Below are positions 8,696-16,796 of a stretch of DNA of 64,000 bases, piece after piece. The stretch is from Vibrio spartinae (GTDB lineage: Bacteria > Pseudomonadota > Gammaproteobacteria > Enterobacterales > Vibrionaceae). The position numbers and the translations under genes are program-made. A model generated the notes under the pieces. That model was not told where the DNA came from and ran no database searches. It saw only the letters and a list, made by a program, of their open reading frames with translations. Each line of letters opens with the position of its first letter. Within the stretch, counting starts at the first letter, position 1. The stretch is taken from NCBI RefSeq assembly GCF_024347135.1, contig NZ_AP024907.1, positions 1,665,001 to 1,729,000 on the forward strand, read 5' to 3'.

Positions 8696-9528
8696 GTATT
8701 CTTGCTTTAGATGAAGCTTTGAAGGAAAAGTGGGAGCATAAATTTAAGTGTGCATGTAGTCGTGATCTCACAGTTGACGAAGTAAAACTAATTGTAAAGG
8801 TTTTAAGAAAATCTGAGTATAAAAAGAGTCTGGATCTCTTTGATGATTCCAGTTGTAATATCCCAGATAAAGATAAAACATACGAAAAATTTACAGAAGA
8901 ACTAAATAAAACCTTTAGTAAATATAAAATTAATACTTGTATCAGGAAAATTCATTTCTTAGCTCAAATATATCATGAAAGTTCTAGGTTGAAGAAGACT
9001 GTAGAAGATGGAAATGGAGATCAATACGATCCTGAAAATAATGTTAAAGCTGAAAAACATGGTAATACTAAAGCTGGTGATGGGAAAAAATATCGTGGCC
9101 GAGGTTTGATGTAATTAACTTGGAAAAACACATATGAATATTATAAAGATTATTCTGGTTCTGATGTTGTAACTAATTACACTGATGTATCTGATGATTT
9201 GCATACAGCAATAGACAGTGCTGGATGGTTCTGGCAACAAGGAAAAATACTAAGTAATAATAAGCCAGGAACATGGTCGGCTCCCTCCTTTAAAGGTAAA
9301 GTAGGAGAAGCTGTTGCAGCTGAATCACCCAGTATAACGAAGACAATAGTAACATATGGTAAAAATAAAACAGAATATGGAGTCCTTGACTTAAATTTAT
9401 TAGCTGATGAAGATTATAGAGATACGATTAGTTGGCTAGTTAATGGTGGTGGAAATGGTTTTGAGGAAAGACAGAAGTATGTTAAATATTTAAAAGTGGT
9501 GATGAAGTATGAAAAATGTTCTAATTAG
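8696..9528 (+). pseudogene. Truncated peptidoglycan hydrolase effector with one nonsense codon
   Basis: This is homologous to the C-terminal half of the effector at 5824. The match starts at ILALDEAL (8698), right at the border with element A, so the N-terminal region and the peptidoglycan-binding domain are missing. The catalytic-type motif IYHESSRLK is present. At 9112-9114 a TAA interrupts RGRGLM-stop-LTWKNTY, where relatives have Gln, consistent with one C-to-T change of CAA. The same frame then stays open to the stop at 9528. A partial product could start at TTG 8719, but the enzyme core is split. It overlaps the next immunity gene by 20 bp, as active effector-immunity pairs do. Confidence 0.8.
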
Positions 9529-9983
9529 AAATGGATTTTTTTTATTTTCAATTCTTATATCGATTAATTGTTTGGCTAATAATTTTGATGGTTTTATAAA
9601 TAATGATAAATATGAAATATATTACTTTGATATAGATCACGACGGTATTAATGATGCTGTGGTTAATGATTTATCCAATGAAGAAATATTGGTTTTTCTT
9701 AATGTAAATGGTAAATATAAATACAAGTATAAATCTGAAAATTATAACTTTCAGGGGATTTATATGGTAAGAAAAATTAAGGAAGAAAAAGGTGATGATG
9801 TTAATTTATCTATAATATCAATGTTTTCTGGTGCCGGTGGTCAAGAGAAAAAATACTTCTTAGGTATAAATGATAATAAATTAGAACTTGTTCAAACAGT
9901 GACGTTCGATTCTTCTTACAATAATGATTCGTATTCATTACGTATCTGTGTAATAAATAAATCGGGTAAGAGACTGTTCATTA

Positions 9984-11257
9984 TTCTGTGTCACGCCCAT
10001 TTTTATAAATCCAGATATGGAGTGAGTCGGCCTTCAAAGTGGATGCTGAGCTGAGACAGTGTCAGGTTCCAGTTCTGCACCGGATGTGTCCACTTTTCAC
10101 TGGCTTTCAACATACCTGCATACAACAGCTTGAGCAAGCTGGTTTCATTAGCAAAACCGCCCTTGGTTTTGGTCAGTTTGCGGAACTGACGATGTACCGC
10201 CTCAACCGCATTGGTGGTGTAAATGGCTCTGCGAACCTGCTCGGGATATTTGAAATACACCGATAAGTTCTCCCATTTATTGCGCCATGACTGAATCACC
10301 AGCGGGTATTGTGGTCCCCATTTGGCTTCCAGCTCATCCAGCTCATGTTCGGCAGCTTTAAGGGTTGCCGCTTTATAAACACATTTTAAATCCGCCATAA
10401 ACGCTTTCTGATTTTTGCTGGCGACATACTTCATCGAGTTACGGATTTGATGGATAACACAGAGTTGGACTTCAGTCTGCGGGTAAATGGTTTCAATCGC
10501 CTGAGGGAACCCTTTGAGGCCATCGACACAAGCAATACAAATATCTTTGACACCGCGATTTTGTAAGTCGGTCAGGACACTGAGCCAGTAATGCGCGCCT
10601 TCGGCATCAGAGAGATAAATCCCCAGCAGCTCTTTTTTTCCTTCGATATTGAGTGCAAGGATGGTGTAAATGGCTTTGGAAACAAAGCGACCGTTTTCCT
10701 TGATTTTGTAGTGAACGGCATCAAGCCAGACGACCGGATAGACGGGGTCTAAATCCCGCTCCTGCCATGCTCTGAGCTCAGGGATAAGACGGTCGGTGAT
10801 GGCGTTAATCGTGCCATTGGAAACGCTGATACCATACATATCCAGCAGATATTCCCGGATATGTTGATAGCTGTTGCCAAGGGCAAACAGGGAGAGGACA
10901 TTACGTTCCATCTCATCGGTCAGTCGGGTCTGGTGCTTCTTGACAGTTTGCGGGTCAAAAGAGCCATTTCGGTCACGGGGCGTTTCAAGTTCAAATTCCC
11001 CGGATGAGGTTTTAACGGTTTTGCGGGATTTTCCATTTTTGCGATTGTCGGGCTCAGCTTCAAGGTGCTGTTCGATTTCAGCCCCGAGCGCGGCTTCAGA
11101 GATTTGCTTAATCAGCGGGGTGAGCAAACCATCTTTGCCGTTGAGGCCCTGACCGGATTGCAATGCTTTGGCAAAAGCTTGAATATCAATTTCGAATTTA
11201 TCGTCAGACATAAGGTGTCATTTCCTTTTTGGTTCAGTTTAAAGAAATGACACAGAA
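9984..11257. mobile_element. IS256-family insertion sequence
   Basis: The ends carry a short inverted repeat: TTCTGTGTCA at 9984-9993 and TGACACAGAA at 11248-11257, with weaker similarity beyond. It contains one full-length transposase gene on the minus strand. I find no clear 8-9 bp target duplication next to these ends, so either the flanks have changed since insertion or the true ends are a few bases off. No second copy lies in the window. Confidence 0.8.
10003..11211 (-). CDS. IS256-family (Mutator-type) transposase
   Basis: The 402-residue protein has the expected family length. The DDE residues appear in the usual contexts: Asp in VVWLDAVHYK, Asp in CVDGLKGFP, and Glu in TTNAVEAVHRQFRK. 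The N-terminal region includes the typical ALGAEIEQHLEAEP segment. No stop or frameshift is seen, so it may still be active. It uses DNA cut-and-paste or copy-paste chemistry within the insertion sequence ends at 9984 and 11257. It lies inside an immunity gene, opposite to that gene's direction. Confidence 0.92.
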   Translation of the reverse strand: MSDDKFEIDIQAFAKALQSGQGLNGKDGLLTPLIKQISEAALGAEIEQHLEAEPDNRKNGKSRKTVKTSSGEFELETPRDRNGSFDPQTVKKHQTRLTDEMERNVLSLFALGNSYQHIREYLLDMYGISVSNGTINAITDRLIPELRAWQERDLDPVYPVVWLDAVHYKIKENGRFVSKAIYTILALNIEGKKELLGIYLSDAEGAHYWLSVLTDLQNRGVKDICIACVDGLKGFPQAIETIYPQTEVQLCVIHQIRNSMKYVASKNQKAFMADLKCVYKAATLKAAEHELDELEAKWGPQYPLVIQSWRNKWENLSVYFKYPEQVRRAIYTTNAVEAVHRQFRKLTKTKGGFANETSLLKLLYAGMLKASEKWTHPVQNWNLTLSQLSIHFEGRLTPYLDL

Positions 11258-11419
11258 ATTTGAACACTACCTCGGGTAAAGAAAAATGCCACGTTAAAAA
11301 ATCTGATAAGCCTTTTAATTCTAAGTATATAGACGAATATCCTTATACAAATGTTCCATAGCTACTCATGTTTTATTGTTAATGCAAATTGCTCAAGAGC
11401 CAATAAATCATGTTCAAAC

Positions 11420-11439
11420 CGAGCCGCATCCGCGGCTCG
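11420..11439. terminator. Bidirectional terminator-like hairpin, element B
   Basis: The same 8-bp CGAGCCGC/GCGGCTCG stem with an ATCC loop as at 4769 and 8016, located 24 bp past the stop of the minus-strand small ORF. Confidence 0.6.
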
Positions 11440-11463
11440 CTTATCACAAACACTAATCAGGCT

Positions 11464-11658
11464 TTATGCAATATTTTCATCCCCGTCTTCATGATACCGA
11501 CAATAGTGGGTGGTGATTAGGTTGTTGAGATAGAGTAAAACTTCACACATTTCCTGTCGGTTCTCCCGTTGCTCAGCCAGAAATATCTCTTCCAGTTGAC
11601 GTAAGTATTCACGGGCTTTTTGTGACAGTTGCGGATCATAGTGGATGGTTTCGAACAT
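11464..11658 (-). CDS. Conserved 64-residue protein of the repeat element, copy B
   Basis: The protein is identical to copies A and C; its DNA differs from copy A at eight positions, all silent. TTGGAG lies 8-13 bp before the ATG and may be the ribosome binding site. Function unknown; see copy A. Confidence 0.75.
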   Translation of the reverse strand: MFETIHYDPQLSQKAREYLRQLEEIFLAEQRENRQEMCEVLLYLNNLITTHYCRYHEDGDENIA

Positions 11659-11699
11659 AGTAAACTCCAAGTAAAAGATTATATTGCTTCACCACAAAA

Positions 11700-11900
11700 A
11701 GGGACCAATCTTTGGGTGGTGGACTGTATCGGGTGTGGTCCTACCGCTACTTGGATGACGGTCAGCCGAAGCTGCCCGATTCAGCCCACCATAATTTAGG
11801 CGCACTGATAGTCGCATAAAAACAGCTCGGTGAGAACCGCATTTATATATCCAAGTATTAGAAAACGGGGGACCAATCCCGTTCCGGAATATTTCCGGTA
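11700..11900 (-). ncRNA. Structured leader RNA candidate, element B
   Basis: The fold of copy A is kept despite sequence changes. Long helix: 11718-11726 with 11782-11790, where one T-to-C change gives an A-C mismatch on the plus strand but a G-U pair on the minus strand. Crossing helix: GGACCA 11702 with TGGTCC 11736. Hairpins: CAGC-CGAA-GCTG at 11763 and CCGGAA/TTCCGG at 11884-11898. Competing GGACCAA at 11870-11876. The G-U pair favours minus-strand transcription, that is, a leader of the small ORF. Confidence 0.55.
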
Positions 11901-12094
11901 CAGGGTTAGATTAATGAACGTCGGGCGTTGGAACAATAGACGCAAGTATGGAAAAAGTATGAGGTTCTTCGAGTCAGTTCACTTTCCTGATGGAATCTAA
12001 AAGAGAAGCGCTATTGATGATTAAGACGGGTATACAATCAGTCGGATGAAAATTGGATGAAGGTTATGCTGCGTACAATACAACTCAATTTATT

Positions 12095-12433
12095 ATGGCA
12101 ACGCTAGAGTTCAGGCTCACCATCGATGGTGTCAATGATGAGACATTGGTGGTCCGTAACTATCAGGGGATCGAGTCCATCTCAGATTCAGTCGATGATC
12201 AAGGCCAGCCGGTTTATGGTTATCGCTATACCATCGATATTGCCAGTCGCAACAGCGACCTGAGTTTCGAGCAGATGGTCGATAGCAGTGCATTACTGGA
12301 AGTGCTGCGCGATCAGGAAGTGGTGCAAAAAGTTCACGGCATTATCCGCAACTTCAGCCGGGGCGATACCGGGCATGATCTACGTAAATCCGCTTTGAAA
12401 CTATGCACGGACAGGTTCTTAGTACCAAAATAG
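12095..12433 (+). pseudogene. vgrG 5' remnant
   Basis: Positions 12095-12376 match 171-452 of the intact vgrG without indels (MATLEFRLTIDGVNDETLVV and onward). The similarity then jumps: the next bases (from about 12379) resemble vgrG near 1011-1045 in a different frame, implying an internal deletion of roughly 560 bp. The frame closes with a TAG at 12431. About 94 residues of the gp27-like base remain, so this cannot make a spike. It abuts element B directly. Confidence 0.85.
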
Positions 12434-12499
12434 TAGTCTGATTTTGATGGAAAACTTTTCATTAATAGAGCAATATATTCAATTATGAGGAGAATCACA

Positions 12500-13405
12500 G
12501 TGAATAGAATTTTATTTATTATTTTTTGTTTATGCTCATCATATATATACGCAAATGAACTATATAATGAACTTATAGAAGATGACCGATATATTAGTTT
12601 TGATATCTATTTGAATGATGACTTAATAGTTGATAAGGTAATAACAAGTAAGCCATACGAAGGCGATGAAATATATCTGTTTATCAATAAAAACAAAAAT
12701 TATCTATTATCTTTTAAAGGAAGTAATTTATCTGAAGATGGTGGGATGATATTCGATAACATTGTTCAATCAGATATGGATCGTAAGAGAAAAATATTTT
12801 ATATTATACTAAATTCAAACAATGAAAATTACAAAGAAATTCATCATATCAAATATATTCAGGGCGTGTGGTATATAGAATCAACAGATTATGTTATTAA
12901 TAATAACTTGAATGACTATACGAAGACTTTCCATTGTCATGTTAAACAGAATATTGAGTTGAAATCATATAGTCGAATACACTCAGCGCCTAACTCAGAT
13001 GATTATGATAAGAAATGCACAGTTGTATATTATGTAGAATCGTCTTTAGCTGAGTTTGAATCTCGATTCAATGATGATGACTCTGTTATTTATTTAGGTG
13101 TAGATAGATATAAGGATTTATTAATTAAATTCCCATTAAACAATGATAGTGCAGCTCAATATAGTAGTATTGCTTCTATGTTAGTCAGAAATAAAGCATA
13201 TAAAGAAGCTATATATTTATTAAATCATATTATTGATGTCTACCCATCCAGAACTGTTGCATATATAAATGTTGGTGATGCTTACTGGGCGCTTGAAGAG
13301 ACCAATAAAGCAAAAAATGCATATCGGACTTATATTGAATTAATGAAAAAAAATGGCAAGGAAAGTAAGATACCTAAGCAAGTATTAGAACGTACAGCTC
13401 GATGA
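12500..13405 (+). CDS. Orphan periplasmic immunity protein with TPR-like tail
   Basis: The GTG at 12500 is preferred to the ATG at 12485 because GAGGAG sits 7 bp before it and lies inside the longer reading frame. The product (about 301 residues) has a signal peptide (MNRILFIIFCLCSSYIYA) and is a relative of the immunity protein at 7118: the N-terminal two thirds are divergent but the last 70 residues (VYPSRTVAYINVGDAYWALE onward) are nearly the same, and the similarity continues through the 3' flank to the hairpin. No effector precedes it, only a vgrG remnant. It may protect against a toxin no longer encoded here; that is inference. Confidence 0.75.
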   Translation: MNRILFIIFCLCSSYIYANELYNELIEDDRYISFDIYLNDDLIVDKVITSKPYEGDEIYLFINKNKNYLLSFKGSNLSEDGGMIFDNIVQSDMDRKRKIFYIILNSNNENYKEIHHIKYIQGVWYIESTDYVINNNLNDYTKTFHCHVKQNIELKSYSRIHSAPNSDDYDKKCTVVYYVESSLAEFESRFNDDDSVIYLGVDRYKDLLIKFPLNNDSAAQYSSIASMLVRNKAYKEAIYLLNHIIDVYPSRTVAYINVGDAYWALEETNKAKNAYRTYIELMKKNGKESKIPKQVLERTAR

Positions 13406-13472
13406 TTACTAGGGACTATGGAATAGTTAGTCGTGGTTGTTGTGCAATTTAAAGTTTAACTATCTCTCAAAC

Positions 13473-13492
13473 CGAGCCGCATCCACGGCTCG
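13473..13492. terminator. Bidirectional terminator-like hairpin, element C
   Basis: CGAGCCG/CGGCTCG forms a 7-bp stem around CATCCA. One G-to-A change relative to the other copies removes the innermost pair, but the stem is kept. Confidence 0.55.
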
Positions 13493-13516
13493 TTTATCAC
13501 AAATACCAATTAGGCT

Positions 13517-13711
13517 TTATGCAATATTTTCATCCCCGTCTTCATGATACCGACAATAGTGGGTGGTGATTAGGTTATTGAGATAGAGTAATACTTCACA
13601 CATTTCCTGTCGGTTTTCCCGTTGTTCCGCCAGAAAAATCTCTTCCAGTTGGCGTAAATATTCACGGGCTTTTTGTGATAGTTGTGGATCATAGTGGATG
13701 GTTTCGAACAT
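13517..13711 (-). CDS. Conserved 64-residue protein of the repeat element, copy C
   Basis: The protein is identical to copies A and B, with six silent differences from copy A. This copy has the clearest ribosome binding site (AGGAGA, 6 bp before the ATG). Function unknown; see copy A. Confidence 0.78.
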   Translation of the reverse strand: MFETIHYDPQLSQKAREYLRQLEEIFLAEQRENRQEMCEVLLYLNNLITTHYCRYHEDGDENIA

Positions 13712-13750
13712 AGTTGTCTCCTAGACTGAGTTAAGTTTTCCATCATCCAA

Positions 13751-13955
13751 AGGGACCAATCTTTGGGTGGTGGACTGAGTCGGGTTTGGTCCTACCGTGT
13801 CTAGGAAAACGGCCAGCCCGGAGGCTGCCCAATCAGTCCACCATAATTTTCAGGCGGCACTGATAGTCGCATAAAAACAGTTCGCTGAGAACTGCTAATA
13901 TGCGCCTAGACTGGTGAAAACGGGGGACCAATCCCGTCCCGGAATGTTCCGGTAC
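13751..13955 (-). ncRNA. Structured leader RNA candidate, element C
   Basis: Same fold: GGTGGACTGA 13769-13778 with TCAGTCCACC 13833-13842; crossing GGACCAA 13753-13759 with TTGGTCC 13786-13792; competing GGACCAA 13925-13931; CAGCC-CGGA-GGCTG hairpin with a loop different from copies A and B; CCGGA/TCCGG at 13939-13952. Confidence 0.55.
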
Positions 13956-14085
13956 AGGGTTAGGTTAATGCAGATTCCCCAGTCAGAACAATAGGCGCAA
14001 GTATGGAAAAAGTATGAGGTTTTTCGACTCAGTTCTCGTTTTGGATGGGATGACCGGAATCTCAGCGTCAGGCCGCCCCAAAAAA

Positions 14086-14901
14086 CTAATCAATCAGACG
14101 GTGATTGTCATCAAAGAACGGGTAAGGCCCGTCCACTGCATCGATATAACTGATATGGCTGCAAATGCCACTGGGCTCCAGACGAAAGAGCTGAATCGCT
14201 CTCGGCTCCAGAGAGAAGCAGGCAGGCGCTTGAGGATCCAAATCGAGTGTGACGGCATGGCTATGGGAGGGGCCGATCCAGACGGGGATCCGGTGCCACG
14301 TTGCAACTATCGGGCGATGGACATGGCCGACGACAATCCCGGCAACATGTGGATGTGATCGCAGCACATCATATAACGCATCACTGTTTTGCAGATTTTG
14401 TACATCCATATGGTGTAAGCCAACCGTCATGGGCGGGTGGTGCATGAATAGTAACGCCGGATGCGGTGTCACTGCCGAGAGTTGTTCATCGAGCCATTGG
14501 AGTGATGCTTGACTCAACATACCATAAGGTTGGCCGGGTACGGCAGTATCTAGCCCGATCAATTGATAGCCGCCGAGCGGTTCACTGAAGTTACAACACT
14601 CCGGCGTGTCAAACGCGAGCCATCCCTGCAACGCATCGCGCAAGTGCGTTCTGTTGTCATGGTTGCCGGGAACCACTCGGACCAGTGGTTTCAGGCGTTG
14701 GAGCTCGGTAACCAGCAATTGATATTCGCTCGGGTGACCGAAATCCGCCAAGTCACCGGTGATGACCACTCGGTCAGGCATGGGGTTGAGATGGTTGATA
14801 TGATCGATAGCGCGCCGTAAGCAACCTAAGGTATCGACCTTTTGATACGCCAGTTTTCCTGACTGCTTAATGTGTAAATCGGTTAACTGTGCGATTAACA
14901 T
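14086..14901 (-). CDS. Metallophosphoesterase, class III cyclic-nucleotide PDE-like (CpdA family)
   Basis: The 271-residue cytoplasmic enzyme has all family motifs in order: DLH near residue 8, GDLADFG, GNHDNR, MHHPP and VGHVHRP, which bind two metal ions. CpdA cleaves 3',5'-cAMP, but relatives cleave other phosphodiesters. It is the last gene of an operon with an ABC importer (its start overlaps the ATPase gene by 7 bp), so a role in processing an imported phosphodiester or phosphonate is as likely as cAMP turnover. I therefore do not call it cpdA. Confidence 0.8.
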   Translation of the reverse strand: MLIAQLTDLHIKQSGKLAYQKVDTLGCLRRAIDHINHLNPMPDRVVITGDLADFGHPSEYQLLVTELQRLKPLVRVVPGNHDNRTHLRDALQGWLAFDTPECCNFSEPLGGYQLIGLDTAVPGQPYGMLSQASLQWLDEQLSAVTPHPALLFMHHPPMTVGLHHMDVQNLQNSDALYDVLRSHPHVAGIVVGHVHRPIVATWHRIPVWIGPSHSHAVTLDLDPQAPACFSLEPRAIQLFRLEPSGICSHISYIDAVDGPYPFFDDNHRLID

Positions 14902-15980
14902 TCACGGTCTCCCAGAAAAACCAATCGCTGTGGCGAAATGGATAAGTAAACGGGTTGGTCAGGCTGATAATGACGTCGGGCAAAACAGTCGATCAGCAAT
15001 GGCTCATCAAGGCTGGCGATTTTCACCTGTACACGGGTCCGGTCGCCTAAAAAGGTACTGTTTTGCACTTCACCGAGCAGTGTCTCTTCGGTGGCTTCAT
15101 CGAGGATTTGAATATCTTCCGGGCGAACCATCGCGGTGACGGGGTGTCCCTCATGGAGTTGTGCGCAGTGTTGCTCGCTCAGATGTAATTGTTGCGCCTG
15201 ACCCAGAACGAATGCGTTGTTTTTCCGTTTGCCATAAAAACAGTTGATCTGACCGATAAAGTCAGCCACGAAGTGATTGTTGGGGGTCAGATAAATCTCT
15301 TCTGCACTGCCGATTTGCGCAATTTCACCGTGCTCAAGAACAGCAATTCGATCCCCCATCACCATCGCTTCTTCCTGATCATGCGTGACATAAATAGCCG
15401 TGATGCCTAATCGTTTGAGCATCTGGTGGATTTCACCGCGCAGCCGTTGTTTGAGGCGAGCATCTAAGGCTGAAAGCGGTTCATCAAGCAACAATACTTC
15501 AGGTTGGGTAATAATCGCTCGGGCCAGCGCGACGCGTTGACGTTGTCCTCCGGAGAGTTGGTGGACATCACGATCAGCATAGGGTTCAAGATCGAACATG
15601 GTGAGCATTTCAGCGACTTTGACTTGTCGCTGTGCTTTGCTTTCACCGCGCACCCGCAAACCATAGCCAATATTTTCCCGGACATTCATATTCGGGAAAA
15701 GTGCATAGGATTGAAACACCATCCCGACTTGGCGATGCTCGATGGGGTGATGGGTGACGTCACGCTCACCAAAATGGATCGCACCGCCCTGATCGGCAAA
15801 CTCTAGCCCGGCAATCAGACGCAGGGTGGTGGTTTTGCCACAGCCGGAAGGGCCGAGCAGAACTAAAATCTCACCGGGTTCGACATGTAAATCAAGAGGT
15901 TTGAGTGCCAATGTGCCGTCAGCAAAGGTTTTCTGAACCTGATTCAGAGTAATCGCAACACTGGATTTCGCTATATTCAT
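14895..15980 (-). CDS. ABC importer ATPase (PotA/FbpC/PhnT type)
   Basis: The start is placed at ATG 15980 (MNIAKSSVAITLNQ); a longer frame reaches 16004. Walker A GPSGCGKTT, signature LSGGQRQRVALA, Walker B LLLDEPLSALD and the H-loop THDQEEAM are intact, and a C-terminal TOBE-like region (about 280-360) may sense substrate. It powers the two permeases encoded immediately upstream. The family serves iron, putrescine, spermidine, thiamine or 2-aminoethylphosphonate; the sequence does not decide among these. Confidence 0.9.
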   Translation of the reverse strand: MNIAKSSVAITLNQVQKTFADGTLALKPLDLHVEPGEILVLLGPSGCGKTTTLRLIAGLEFADQGGAIHFGERDVTHHPIEHRQVGMVFQSYALFPNMNVRENIGYGLRVRGESKAQRQVKVAEMLTMFDLEPYADRDVHQLSGGQRQRVALARAIITQPEVLLLDEPLSALDARLKQRLRGEIHQMLKRLGITAIYVTHDQEEAMVMGDRIAVLEHGEIAQIGSAEEIYLTPNNHFVADFIGQINCFYGKRKNNAFVLGQAQQLHLSEQHCAQLHEGHPVTAMVRPEDIQILDEATEETLLGEVQNSTFLGDRTRVQVKIASLDEPLLIDCFARRHYQPDQPVYLSISPQRLVFLGDREC

Positions 15981-16007
15981 ATGGATATCACTTTCATGCA
16001 GCATCGG

Positions 16008-16793
16008 TTAACGACGCTGAGTTTTTCGGTTAAATAGTTGGGCCAGAATCAGCAGCGGCAGAATCAGACACAAAAAGATCAGGGTGTAGGCAGAGCTCAC
16101 TTCAAGCCGCATCGACGCGTAAGCATCCGCAAGCCCGACCGGCAGCGTTTTGGTGAGGGGCGTGTGCAGCATCCAAGTGAGATTAAATTCACCGACGGAG
16201 AGTGTCAGTGTCATCAGTACGCCACTGATGATGCCAGTCATACAGTTTGGCACGATAATATGCATAAACCGCTGCGAGAAGCTGGCTCCCAGACTTGCCG
16301 CCCCTTCTTCCAATACGTGAAAGTTGATGCTGGTGAGAATCGCTAAGACCGCTTTGACCATGAATGGCAAGGTAAAAATGACATGACCGACTAAGATGAA
16401 CAGCCAACTGGTGCGAAAGTGGTGAAAGCCGCCGTAAATCGAAATCAGCCCCAGCGCAATCGCCATGCCCGGTATAGCAATCGGTAATGTCAGGCATTCT
16501 TCGAACCACAGCGCAAAACGATTGCGGTAGCGGGCGAGATAGTAAGCACACGGTACACCGACGATCACGTTAATACAGGTGGTGGTTAACGCAATTTGTA
16601 ACGTCAGCCAGACCGTATCGGCATACATCGACCAGACTTGTTCAACCCAACGCAGCGTGAGTCCACTTTTCAGGCCGACGAAATAGTTTTCGGTTAAACC
16701 TGCCATGACGGACATCACCACAGGGATAATCAGAAATGCGCACACTAGAATGGTAAAGATCAGTTGTGCGTAGAAATAACGATTTTTGTCCAT
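16008..16793 (-). CDS. ABC importer permease 2
   Basis: The 261-residue inner-membrane protein has about six hydrophobic segments and the EAA loop (EEGAASLGASFSQRFMHIIVPN region, ending in P-N) that contacts the ATPase. It is separated by 3 bp from permease 1 and lies directly upstream of the ATPase gene, so it is one half of the translocation channel. Confidence 0.9.
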   Translation of the reverse strand: MDKNRYFYAQLIFTILVCAFLIIPVVMSVMAGLTENYFVGLKSGLTLRWVEQVWSMYADTVWLTLQIALTTTCINVIVGVPCAYYLARYRNRFALWFEECLTLPIAIPGMAIALGLISIYGGFHHFRTSWLFILVGHVIFTLPFMVKAVLAILTSINFHVLEEGAASLGASFSQRFMHIIVPNCMTGIISGVLMTLTLSVGEFNLTWMLHTPLTKTLPVGLADAYASMRLEVSSAYTLIFLCLILPLLILAQLFNRKTQRR

Positions 16794-16796
16794 GTG

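Larger units (their letters stand above)
9509..11361 (+). pseudogene. Immunity gene interrupted by an IS256-family element
   Basis: The 5' part (9509-9983) encodes a signal peptide (MKNVLIRNGFFLFSILISINCLA) and DIDHDGINDAVV, the Asp-rich motif shared with the immunity gene at 7118. The frame then runs into the insertion sequence. On the other side, an open frame from about 11260 to a TAG at 11359-11361 (NTTSGKEKCHVKKSDKPF...) is probably the severed C-terminus. It partners the broken effector at 8696, so the whole cassette appears dead. No shared TPR tail is seen here, unlike the immunity genes at 7118 and 12500. Confidence 0.7.
11415..12093. repeat. Cassette-boundary element, copy B (complete)
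   Basis: This 679-bp unit has the same order as copy A. Its left border follows the remnant tail of the IS-split immunity gene; its right border (CAACTCAATTTAT) is followed after one base by the ATG of a vgrG 5' remnant. Substitutions against copy A lie mostly in loops, in silent codon positions of the small ORF and in the spacer between leader and ORF. Confidence 0.85.
13468..14052. repeat. Cassette-boundary element, copy C (right end divergent)
   Basis: The hairpin, small ORF and structured region are conserved. Similarity to copies A and B fades after CGACTCAGTTCTC near 14037, so the last 100 bp of the right arm are missing or diverged. This copy closes the T6SS island: the next gene (stop at 14086) belongs to an unrelated chromosomal operon. 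Confidence 0.8.

Noticed and set aside
8011..14052. The boundary repeats as an integron cassette array (attC sites) or CRISPR
   Set aside because: The repeats are about 680 bp, contain a gene and lack attC core sites, an integrase and short regular spacers.
14014..14358. Plus-strand frame over the metallophosphoesterase gene
   Set aside because: It is antisense to a gene with full catalytic motifs.
14086..14901. Naming the phosphoesterase cpdA
   Set aside because: The motifs fit, but the gene is in an importer operon and substrate cannot be told from sequence.
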